In this document: positions 1 through 6,113 of the stretch, in pieces | How positions within the stretch are numbered: position 1 is the stretch's first letter | Layout: each line of letters opens with the position of its first letter | From: JAAYBT01 sp964404395 | Lineage (GTDB): Bacteria; Bacillota; Clostridia; Acetivibrionales; DTU013 | Reading direction: 5' to 3' | Assembly (NCBI GenBank): GCA_964404395.1 | Contig: CAYOKA010000056.1 | Span: 1-13,729 of the forward strand | Length of the DNA stretch: 13,729 nucleotides | Program-made: the position numbers and the translations under genes | Notes under the pieces: model-generated | Databases searched by the model: none | What the model was told of the DNA's origin: nothing | Seen by the model: the letters and a program-made list of their open reading frames with translations, nothing else

Positions 1-688
1 CAATCATATCCTCAATGGGATGAGCAAAATCATACATAGGGTAAATGCACCACTTGTTGCCGATGCGGTAATGCTCCACCCGCATAATACGATAAATAAC
101 AGGATCGCGCATGTTGATATTGGGGGAGGACATATCTATTTTTGCTCTGAGCACTCTCGAGCCCTCCTGAAATTCTCCTGCCCTCATACGGGAGAGAAGG
201 TCCAGGTTTTCCTCTACCGAACGGTTCCTATAGGGGCTTTCTTTACCGGGCTCAGTAAGTGTGCCTCTGTACTCGCGTATTTCATCCGCACTTAGATCGC
301 ACACATAGGCAAGGCCATTCTTAACCATCCTAACTGCGCAATCGTACATTGTGTCAAAATAGTCGGAGGCGTAATACAATGCATCCCATTGAAAGCCAAG
401 CCACTTGATGTCATACTGCATGGATTCGGCGTATTCAACGTTTTCCTTGATAGGATTGGTATCGTCATAGCGAAGATTGCAACGGCCATTGTATTTTTGT
501 GCAGCCAAAAAGTCGATGCAAAGCGCCTTTGCATGCCCGATATGAAGGTAACCGTTGGGCTCCGGCGGGAATCGTGTGATTATAGCATCCTTGTCAACCC
601 TTCCGCTGGCTATGTCTTCGTCAATAATATCGTATATAAAATTAGAACCCTCATCTGCAGCTTCACTGCGTACTACTACCTCATCCAT
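1..688 (-). CDS. glnS: Glutaminyl-tRNA synthetase (N-terminal 229 residues, runs off left edge)
   Basis: Class I aminoacyl-tRNA synthetase that charges tRNA-Gln with glutamine in the cytoplasm. Reading the minus strand from the ATG at 688 gives an open frame to the window edge. The ATP-binding signature PPEPNGYLHIGHAK is at residues 41-54 (HIGH at 49-52). Further blocks typical of GlnRS follow: RYDDTNP, REYRGTLTEPGKESPYRNRS, AKIDMSSPNINMRDPVIYR and YPMYDFAHPIEDMI. The PPEPNG block and the MYDFAHP block separate it from GluRS. The start is supported by GGAGG at 696-700, 7 nt upstream. The gene begins 18 nt after the gltX stop, so the two are probably cotranscribed. The C-terminal half, including KMSKS and the anticodon-binding beta-barrels, lies outside the window. 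Identity is very secure; intactness cannot be judged. Confidence 0.96.
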   Translation of the reverse strand, partial: MDEVVVRSEAADEGSNFIYDIIDEDIASGRVDKDAIITRFPPEPNGYLHIGHAKALCIDFLAAQKYNGRCNLRYDDTNPIKENVEYAESMQYDIKWLGFQWDALYYASDYFDTMYDCAVRMVKNGLAYVCDLSADEIREYRGTLTEPGKESPYRNRSVEENLDLLSRMRAGEFQEGSRVLRAKIDMSSPNINMRDPVIYRIMRVEHYRIGNKWCIYPMYDFAHPIEDMI

Positions 689-706
689 GTCTTAACCTCC
701 GTTATA

Positions 707-2170
707 TTATTCTGTTTCATTTTTTAATTTAGAGATGCCTATTTCAATCCTTCGCAATGATTCATCCCTGCCCAAAATTTCCGCCAACTCGGTTGCACCG
801 CCGGGAGTGACATCCTTGCCGGATAATGCTGTACGTATAGGCCAAAGCAGCTGGCTGTTCTTAATGTCCAGGGTCTGAGCATGCTCTGTTATAGCACTAT
901 AGAGGACATCGTTCTCCCAGGGGTCAAGCCCTTCAAGCAAAGGAAGGACAGCCTTCAGACCGGAAAGTGAATTCTCTGTATTTGTTTTCATCTTCTTATG
1001 CACATACATTGAGATATCATATTCGGGAAGTATAGTTAAAAAGTCAATTTTCGAAGGTATTTCTGTCAACACCTCTGTCCTTTTCTGTAAAAGCCTGCTG
1101 ACCTTTAGCGTATCTATGCCTGTGCCGGCAAAAGCATCTGAATAGTAAGGGCTTGCCACGGTATGAAACTCCTCCGCTGTCATTTTGCGCAAATATTCCC
1201 CGTTCATCCAGTTTAGCTTCTTTATATCAAATACAGCCGGCGATTTGCTGATACCAGCTATGTCAAAGGCCTCCTCCAGCTCCTTGAGTGTAAATATTTC
1301 CTGATTGTCACCCGGGCTCCAACCCAAAAGAGCAACATAATTTATTATGGCATCTACCAGATAGCCCTGCGCAACCAGATCTTCAAAGGATGGATCACCG
1401 CTGCGCTTCGACATTTTACGCCCATCGGGCTTTATAATGGTAGACACATGGATGTAGGTTGGTATTTCCCATCCGAAGGCCTGATAGAGCAAATTGTATT
1501 TGGGGGTAGAGGATAGATACTCATTGCCTCTGACAACATGAGTAATCTGCATCAGATGGTCATCCACCACATTAGCAAAGTTGTAGGTGGGAAGCCCGTC
1601 TGATTTAATCAGAACCTGATCCTCCAGCTCGCTGTTTTCTACTGAGATTGTTCCGTAAACCGCATCGTCGAAGCTTGTGCTTCCTGTATCGGGCATTTTC
1701 TGACGAATAACAAAGGAATCTCCCGAGGCTAGCTTTTTCTCAATATCCTGTTTGTCCATGTGCAGACAATGTCGGTCGTATTTATAGGCTTTTCCTTCTT
1801 TTTCACATGCTTCTTTAATAGCCGATAAACGCTCTTTAGAGCAGAAGCAGTAATATGCTCCGTCCAGCTCAATCAATTTTTTTGCATATTCCATATAGGA
1901 GCTTTTGCGCTGACTCTGTATATAAGGGCCATAGGAACCGCCCTTGTCCGGGCCTTCATCATGTTTCAGACCCGCCAGCTTCAAGGTCTTGTAAATAACC
2001 TCGGTAGCTCCCTCGATAAATCTGTCCTTATCGGTGTCTTCAATTCTGAGTATGAATTTGCCGCCGTACTTTTTAGCAATCAAATATTCATAAAGGGCTG
2101 TACGCAAGTTCCCAATATGCATATATCCTGTCGGACTCGGTGCAAATCTTGTTCTGATCTCCCCAGCCAT
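707..2170 (-). CDS. gltX: Glutamyl-tRNA synthetase
   Basis: Charges tRNA-Glu with glutamate; class I synthetase, 487 residues, normal full length. Visible motifs are RFAPSPTGYMHIGNLRTAL (HIGH-type signature HIGN at 18-21), RIEDTD at 42-47, a zinc-type pattern C108-x-C110-x24-C135-x-H137 of the kind known in E. coli GluRS, VVRGNEY at 212-218, and the KMSKR loop at 252-256. The C-terminal helical anticodon-binding part is present through residue 487. The ATG at 2170 has an AGAAGGAGA ribosome binding site about 9 nt upstream. A sigma-A promoter lies at 2228-2256. glnS follows after 18 nt. Because a separate GlnRS is encoded next door, this enzyme may be discriminating (not charging tRNA-Gln), but that is an inference. 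Confidence 0.98.
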   Translation of the reverse strand: MAGEIRTRFAPSPTGYMHIGNLRTALYEYLIAKKYGGKFILRIEDTDKDRFIEGATEVIYKTLKLAGLKHDEGPDKGGSYGPYIQSQRKSSYMEYAKKLIELDGAYYCFCSKERLSAIKEACEKEGKAYKYDRHCLHMDKQDIEKKLASGDSFVIRQKMPDTGSTSFDDAVYGTISVENSELEDQVLIKSDGLPTYNFANVVDDHLMQITHVVRGNEYLSSTPKYNLLYQAFGWEIPTYIHVSTIIKPDGRKMSKRSGDPSFEDLVAQGYLVDAIINYVALLGWSPGDNQEIFTLKELEEAFDIAGISKSPAVFDIKKLNWMNGEYLRKMTAEEFHTVASPYYSDAFAGTGIDTLKVSRLLQKRTEVLTEIPSKIDFLTILPEYDISMYVHKKMKTNTENSLSGLKAVLPLLEGLDPWENDVLYSAITEHAQTLDIKNSQLLWPIRTALSGKDVTPGGATELAEILGRDESLRRIEIGISKLKNETE

Positions 2171-2227
2171 ATTTGGGTCTCTCCTTCTGTAGCACAGACA
2201 TAAAGCCTGTGTCGAACTTTTCCTTTG

Positions 2228-2256
2228 ATTATATTATCTACGTTAATATTAGTCAA
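2228..2256 (-). promoter_or_regulatory. Sigma-A promoter of gltX-glnS
   Basis: On the minus strand TTGACT (2251-2256) is followed after exactly 17 nt by a perfect TATAAT (2228-2233). Transcription would start near 2221, giving a leader of about 50 nt. The leader holds only a small 5-6 bp hairpin (CACAG/CTGTG arms at 2193-2197 and 2207-2211) just before the ribosome binding site. I see no T-box specifier stem or T-box sequence, so control by uncharged tRNA is not suggested. Confidence 0.82.
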
Positions 2257-2282
2257 GAAACAGGGATAAATGCCGATGCTTA

Positions 2283-2311
2283 TTGTATTTAATAGCTGAG
2301 TGGCATAATAT
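2283..2311 (+). promoter_or_regulatory. Possible promoter for the 2403-5474 gene cluster
   Basis: TTGTAT (2283-2288) and TAATAT (2306-2311) are spaced 17 nt apart, upstream of the zinc-ribbon gene. Each box has mismatches to the sigma-A consensus and the region is AT-rich, so a chance match is possible. It is the best candidate in the divergent spacer with gltX. Confidence 0.35.
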
Positions 2312-2402
2312 AAGATAATAGGCTGAGAAACTGTAAAAAAAGGGTTTTTGTTTTGTGAAGCGAATAATATATAGTTAATAACATGTGACAGGAGGGTTTT
2401 TT

Positions 2403-3197
2403 TTGGCCGATAATTATATGCAAAAGAAATGTGATTTTTGTGGTGAGGCAATACCGGTAAATGCCGGCCGTTGTGCTTACTGCGGAAGCATTCTTGAAGT
2501 GGTTCATTATGACGATTACCGCAATGATGCTCAGATTCCACAACCCGAGGATGCCGCATCAACCCAGGGTTCGGCGGAGCAGCAGTATACGACGGAGTCT
2601 CGCAATACAGTAGAGCAGCAGGGTACCACGCAAACACAAAATCCACAGGAGCAGTACACAGCACAATCGCAGAATACAGGCGAACAGCAGTCCGGGGTAG
2701 AGCAGCAGAATACAGGCGAACAGCAGTCCGGGGTAGAGCGGCAGGATGCAGGGGAGCAGAACTACGGGTCAGAGCCTCAGGGTTATATGGAGCCTCAAAG
2801 CCCGGAAAGTGAAGATGGGAGTCAAAAGGCCCCACCCGTAGAGGAGCACAGGCCGAGTGCGGAGTATTACGGTCAGGCACCATACAATGCCCGCAATACA
2901 CATTACAACGCTGAAAGGCCATACTATAAAGCCAGCTATACAGATGACTTAAGAGGCGATAAGGAGCCTCTAAGCAATGGCTTGAAGGTCTTATTGACGG
3001 TTCTCTTTACAATCCTGCCCGGCATTGGGCAGTTAGCAGGAATAATCACAGCAATTGTTTTTATGAACGCTGAGGATAAGGACAGAAAATCCTTTGGTGT
3101 GGCACTCCTGGTTGCCTGTCTTGTTATGTTCGTACTTGCATGTATAGGCTGCTTTGTCCTGGGATTGGCTTCCCAGTCCATTAGAGATTATTGGTGA
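2403..3197 (+). CDS. Zinc-ribbon, Q/E-rich linker, two-TM membrane protein
   Basis: Function not known. The protein has three parts. First is an N-terminal zinc ribbon with C10-x2-C13 and C24-x2-C27 (CDFCGEAIPVNAGRCAYCG). Second is a long hydrophilic linker (about 40-185) rich in Gln, Glu, Ser, Thr and Asn with repeats such as NTGEQQSGVE. Third are two hydrophobic segments at about 194-221 and 232-256 with a short charged loop (NAEDKDRK) between them. This resembles the many clostridial zinc-ribbon proteins with a C-terminal membrane hairpin. I chose the TTG at 2403 because GGAGGG (2391-2396) sits 6-7 nt before it. The longer GTG start at 2385 would place that ribosome binding site inside the coding region, and the ATG at 2418 is too far from it. 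That gives 264 residues. The next gene starts inside its stop codon, so translation is probably coupled. Confidence 0.83.
   Translation: MADNYMQKKCDFCGEAIPVNAGRCAYCGSILEVVHYDDYRNDAQIPQPEDAASTQGSAEQQYTTESRNTVEQQGTTQTQNPQEQYTAQSQNTGEQQSGVEQQNTGEQQSGVERQDAGEQNYGSEPQGYMEPQSPESEDGSQKAPPVEEHRPSAEYYGQAPYNARNTHYNAERPYYKASYTDDLRGDKEPLSNGLKVLLTVLFTILPGIGQLAGIITAIVFMNAEDKDRKSFGVALLVACLVMFVLACIGCFVLGLASQSIRDYW
2670..2741 (+). repeat. 36-bp tandem repeat, two copies, inside the zinc-ribbon gene
   Basis: Positions 2670-2705 and 2706-2741 are adjacent copies of a 36-bp unit that match at 35 of 36 bases. The length is a multiple of three, so it duplicates twelve codons of the Q/E-rich linker without breaking the frame. 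Near-identity at the DNA level indicates a recent duplication. Confidence 0.93.
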
Positions 3198-3865
3198 TAC
3201 TGCATTATATCGAAGCGTTTTTTAATTTACTGGGATCCTTAATATGCCACCAGATGCCAGAAAGAACCTTAACTGCCGGGACAATGCTATTGCCGGTTTG
3301 TGCAAGGGATACGGGGATTTACACAGGTATTTTTACTTCGGCACTCTTTTTGCTGGTATCCAGAAGACTAAGGGCACAAAAGCCGCCAGGTATTGCGGTA
3401 ACCATAGCCATGTGTTTTTCAATGTTGCCGATGATTTTGGACGGGCTGCTTTCCTACTGCGGAATCATCGAAACAAACAATGCCGTCAGGCTGTTTACAG
3501 GTCTGTTCTTTGGGCTGCCGATACCATTTTTTCTAGTTCCGGCTGCGCATTTTAAAGTATATAGCCCTAATGAAAGGCTGGTATTGAATCATGCTGCCGA
3601 GCTCCTCCCGGTTTATTGCGCCGGATTAGTATTGTGCCTGCTGTTGCTTCGGGGCATTGTGCCCTATTGGCCGGCAGCTTTGATTTTTGTTTTGGGCCTC
3701 TTGTTTTTACTGTCGAGGATTTCTTATACCATATTAGCCAGGATGCTTCGATATAAACGAGGGAAACTATATATGCTTACCATGGTGGCTACAGTATGTA
3801 TTATCATATTTCTATTTTTACTGTCGAAATTTGTACTACAGCCTTTGAAGGTAATGCTGCTTTAA
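3194..3865 (+). CDS. DUF2085-family integral membrane protein
   Basis: A 223-residue, mostly hydrophobic protein with about five or six membrane segments. Its N-terminal half carries the DUF2085-like signature: C18-H19-Q20 followed by PER, then PVCARDTGIYTG at 34-45. In family members I know, the second block usually reads CARCTG or similar; here the position after CAR is Asp. The biochemical role of the family is not established; the conserved Cys/His residues suggest metal or redox chemistry, which is an inference. The GTG start at 3194 overlaps the TGA of the upstream gene (GTGA, 3194-3197), and no strong ribosome binding site precedes it, so translational coupling is likely. TTG at 3191 is an alternative start. 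The tight link suggests the two membrane proteins act together. Confidence 0.8.
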   Translation: MILHYIEAFFNLLGSLICHQMPERTLTAGTMLLPVCARDTGIYTGIFTSALFLLVSRRLRAQKPPGIAVTIAMCFSMLPMILDGLLSYCGIIETNNAVRLFTGLFFGLPIPFFLVPAAHFKVYSPNERLVLNHAAELLPVYCAGLVLCLLLLRGIVPYWPAALIFVLGLLFLLSRISYTILARMLRYKRGKLYMLTMVATVCIIIFLFLLSKFVLQPLKVMLL

Positions 3866-3902
3866 GGCTGGATTAGGACATGCTTTTACAGAGTAGGGGC
3901 TG

Positions 3903-4478
3903 ATGATTGTGGGAACAAAAGCTGTGATGCGCAAAAAAATGATTGAGCTACGAAGCAGGATGAGCATTGGAGAAATAGCCGATAAAAGTTCCGTGATTAC
4001 CGAACAGCTATGCTCTCTTAGTCAATATGCAGGCGCAGGGACAGTGGCGGCATATATGTCCTATCGAAATGAGGTCTCGACTGATGAGTTTGTAAGAAGG
4101 TGCCTGCGTCAGGGGAAACGGGTCGCCATACCAAAAGTACGGACAGTGCCGGCTTTAGCATTGGAGCTGTATGAAATAAAGAATGTGGATAATGATGTGT
4201 TGCCGGGTTATAAAGGCATCCTGGAGCCTAATGAATCAGTATTGGAGCGGTTGAACCCTCGTGATATTGATATGGCGGTAATTCCCGGCGTTGCATTTGA
4301 TTATGACAGGCATAGGATTGGCTACGGAGCAGGCTTTTATGACAGATTACTGGTGCAATTGAGACCTGATTGCCTAAAGGTCGGGCTGGCATACGAAATG
4401 CAGTTGACAGAGCAATTTATGCCTGAGGAGCACGATATAGCTGTGGACATGGTTATAACAGAGGGCAGTATCATATAG
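3903..4478 (+). CDS. 5-formyltetrahydrofolate cyclo-ligase
   Basis: Catalyses the ATP-dependent conversion of 5-formyl-THF to 5,10-methenyl-THF in one-carbon metabolism (YgfA/Fau, YqgN, MTHFS family). The 191-residue length is normal. Motifs seen are YMSYRNEVST (51-60), AIPKV (75-79), VIPGVAFD (126-133) and the hallmark RIGYGAGFYDRLL (138-150), which forms the nucleotide/folate site. The start is uncertain: ATG 3903 is only 3 nt from the GGGG at 3896-3899, while GTG 3909, two codons later, has a better 9-nt spacing. The difference is two residues. It lies 37 nt after the DUF2085 gene and 57 nt before the protease gene with no visible terminator, so it is probably in the same transcript. Confidence 0.93.
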   Translation: MIVGTKAVMRKKMIELRSRMSIGEIADKSSVITEQLCSLSQYAGAGTVAAYMSYRNEVSTDEFVRRCLRQGKRVAIPKVRTVPALALELYEIKNVDNDVLPGYKGILEPNESVLERLNPRDIDMAVIPGVAFDYDRHRIGYGAGFYDRLLVQLRPDCLKVGLAYEMQLTEQFMPEEHDIAVDMVITEGSII

Positions 4479-4535
4479 TGACATTTGCAGTGTAGCATGG
4501 TTGCAGCTAATGAATTTATTGAAAGGATGTAGCTG

Positions 4536-5474
4536 ATGAATAATAACAAGCTTACTTTTACGGGCGCAAATATCTTCTTCCTGGTTTTCACCCTGGTGTT
4601 TCTAGCTTACCAGATGGTTTTAGGATTTTTTATGGGAACGGCGATGTATGATAATATTTACTTAATTATCATAATTAATGAGCTGTGTATTCTGGCCTTT
4701 GTGCTTGCATACTGTTTCATTAAAAAAATTAATATAAAGGAAACCTTCCGTTTCAATAATCCGGGATTCCTTCCAATGGTGATGATTACCGTGGTCTCGC
4801 TTCCGGCAATTTTTGTGGCCAGCATGCTGAATAGCCTGGTTATTTATTTGCTGCAATTTGTCGGAAATGTACCTGCATCCACAATCCCGGTGCCGCAAAA
4901 TCTGCGGGAGCTCTTGCTGGGCATACTGATTGTGGCAGTGTTGCCGGGAGCTTGCGAAGAAATAATGCACAGGGGACTGCTGTTGAGAGCCTATGAAAGA
5001 CGCGGATCCTACAAGGCAGTTGTCATTGTGGCAATCTATTTCGGGCTTTTCCATTTTGATATCACAAATCTATTAGGACCCATTTTCCTCGGAATAATCA
5101 TCGGTTACTATGTCATAAGGACAAATTCCATCTACGCGGGAATATATGCGCACTTCCTAAACAATACTATCTCGGGACTCATACAATACCTGTCAAAAGC
5201 GCCACAGCCTGAAAAGTTGGCTATATCAGAGCTGGAGCTTGTATCAACCCTAGTGTTTGGTATCATTTCCCTGGTAGTTACGGCAGGCTTGCTATATGTG
5301 TTTAAAATAGTAACTGAAAAAAGAGCTGTGGTGGTAGCTCCCATAGCTCGAGTTAGCCAGGATCTGAAGGCAGCTTTGTCCCATTGGCCGATTATTGTGA
5401 TTATTGTGCTATACTTTCTGATGGCAGCGCTGTATATATTGTCGATCTTGATGACAAAGATATTAGGGATGTAA
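4536..5474 (+). CDS. CPBP-family intramembrane metalloprotease (CAAX protease / Abi-like)
   Basis: A polytopic membrane protein of 312 residues with about eight hydrophobic segments. The three CPBP (Abi) motifs are in order: EExxxR as E141-E142-IMH-R146, FxxxH ending at H173 (FGLFH), and HxxxN as H206-FLN-N210. These residues form the intramembrane metal-dependent active site known for Rce1-like enzymes. Substrates of bacterial members are mostly unknown; proposals include bacteriocin self-immunity, peptide maturation and membrane protein turnover. The ATG at 4536 has AAAGGA at 4522-4527. It is the last gene of the plus-strand run 2403-5474; a hairpin lies shortly after it. Confidence 0.93.
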   Translation: MNNNKLTFTGANIFFLVFTLVFLAYQMVLGFFMGTAMYDNIYLIIIINELCILAFVLAYCFIKKINIKETFRFNNPGFLPMVMITVVSLPAIFVASMLNSLVIYLLQFVGNVPASTIPVPQNLRELLLGILIVAVLPGACEEIMHRGLLLRAYERRGSYKAVVIVAIYFGLFHFDITNLLGPIFLGIIIGYYVIRTNSIYAGIYAHFLNNTISGLIQYLSKAPQPEKLAISELELVSTLVFGIISLVVTAGLLYVFKIVTEKRAVVVAPIARVSQDLKAALSHWPIIVIIVLYFLMAALYILSILMTKILGM

Positions 5475-5495
5475 GTAAAGCCAAAAAGGCACCGT

Positions 5496-5517
5496 AAGCA
5501 CTCTACAGGTAGTGCTT
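5496..5517. terminator. Weak hairpin between convergent genes
   Basis: AAGCACT (5496-5502) and AGTGCTT (5511-5517) form a 7-bp stem with an 8-nt loop between the convergent protease gene and the 103-aa gene. On the plus strand no T-run follows. On the minus strand a run of five T (complement of 5483-5487) comes about 9 nt after the stem. It may act as a poor bidirectional terminator. Confidence 0.4.
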
Positions 5518-5533
5518 GATAATATAGCTATCT

Positions 5534-5845
5534 TCAAAAAGGCCATACGGGTTTCTCGGGCTCGCCGTGATCCACTTTGAGATACCCAAGGATTCCTCTT
5601 GCGCCGAAGTGCTCCTTTTCTATTTCCAATATTCGCTCTGAGGAATAGTAGTTAATCTCGCCTACTGTTTTCACATCATCGGCATATTCTCGCAGTGCAT
5701 CTATTTCCTTTGGAGAAAACGAAGTCTGACAATCATCCGAATTCAAAATACGTCTCAATTCTGACGCATATTCGTAACCGTCATCCACATCATCCAAAGC
5801 GGTTTTCAGGAAAGAAATAAAATTTTGAGGAATCACTCTCGACAT
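5534..5845 (-). CDS. Hypothetical acidic 103-aa protein, divergent from the recombinase
   Basis: I do not recognise this protein. From the ATG at 5845 it is 103 residues, soluble, rich in Asp, Glu and Tyr, with one cysteine (Cys39) and no membrane segment or signal peptide. The N-terminal part (about 5-35, 45-80) looks mostly helical; the C-terminus is HGEPEKPVWPF. The start at 5845 is preferred over the longer frame start at 5947 because a strong AAGGAGG (complement of 5855-5861) lies 9 nt upstream. Two TATAAT boxes (complement of 5876-5881 and 5903-5908) lie further up, but without good -35 partners. It is transcribed away from the serine recombinase module across a 127-nt spacer, so it may belong to the same mobile or regulatory unit. 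Confidence 0.68.
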   Translation of the reverse strand: MSRVIPQNFISFLKTALDDVDDGYEYASELRRILNSDDCQTSFSPKEIDALREYADDVKTVGEINYYSSERILEIEKEHFGARGILGYLKVDHGEPEKPVWPF

Positions 5846-5972
5846 AATCGTCAACCTCCTTGTTGGAATAAATCTATTATACACCTTTTTTATTACCTTT
5901 CTATTATAAAGGACAAATCCAACAAAATATACATATTGTATAAACACTAGTGCAATGGAGGTTGCTTGTCAA
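5846..5972. promoter_or_regulatory. Divergent AT-rich spacer with several dyads
   Basis: The spacer lies between the divergent 103-aa gene and the recombinase module. It contains an inverted repeat TTGTTGGA (5860-5867) / TCCAACAA (5918-5925), a 15-bp dyad TATACA-TAT-TGTATA (5928-5942) and, touching it, the palindrome CACTAGTG (5945-5952). TATAAT boxes on the minus strand sit between the arms of the first repeat. These could be operators or part of a recombinase attachment site; serine recombinase sites are short imperfect dyads often found next to the recombinase gene. No function can be assigned from one sequence. Confidence 0.4.
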
Positions 5973-6113
5973 ATGGCCGGAAGACGTGTGGAGGACAGAA
6001 AGATCATTGTACGTTATTCGGATGAGTTTACCAAAGCGCAAATCAGGCTGAAAATTATTAAGCTCCTAATTGACGAAAAAGAGAGGAGAACCGGCTCCAA
6101 TGGCTGTAGTTAG
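5973..6113 (+). CDS. Small 46-aa ORF overlapping the recombinase start
   Basis: The ATG at 5973 opens a 46-codon frame, basic at the N-terminus (MAGRRVEDRKIIVRYSDEF) with a likely amphipathic helix after it (KAQIRLKIIKLLIDEKERR). GGAGG (5957-5961) is 11 nt upstream, a little long. An in-frame ATG at 5955 would add six residues but has no ribosome binding site. The frame ends 14 nt inside the recombinase gene (overlap 6100-6113, +1 frame), and the recombinase ribosome binding site lies inside this ORF. That arrangement suggests translational coupling. It could be a small partner of the recombinase, for example a DNA-binding or directionality factor, or merely a leader peptide. I recognise no family. 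Confidence 0.55.
   Translation: MAGRRVEDRKIIVRYSDEFTKAQIRLKIIKLLIDEKERRTGSNGCS

Noticed and set aside
2171..2384. Possible T-box riboswitch upstream of gltX-glnS
   Set aside because: The leader predicted from the promoter is only about 50 nt and contains no T-box sequence or anti-terminator.
2385..2402. GTG at 2385 as start of the zinc-ribbon gene
   Set aside because: The only good ribosome binding site (2391-2396) would then lie inside the coding region; TTG at 2403 fits it.
2080..2922. Long minus-strand open frame (280 codons) across the start of gltX and the zinc-ribbon gene
   Set aside because: It is antisense to two well-supported genes and spans the gltX promoter; its composition (runs of Pro, Ala, Arg, His) mirrors the Q/E-rich linker read backwards.
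6070..6099. TTG at 6070 as the recombinase start
   Set aside because: No ribosome binding site precedes it, while ATG 6100 has one and gives the usual short lead-in to the catalytic domain.
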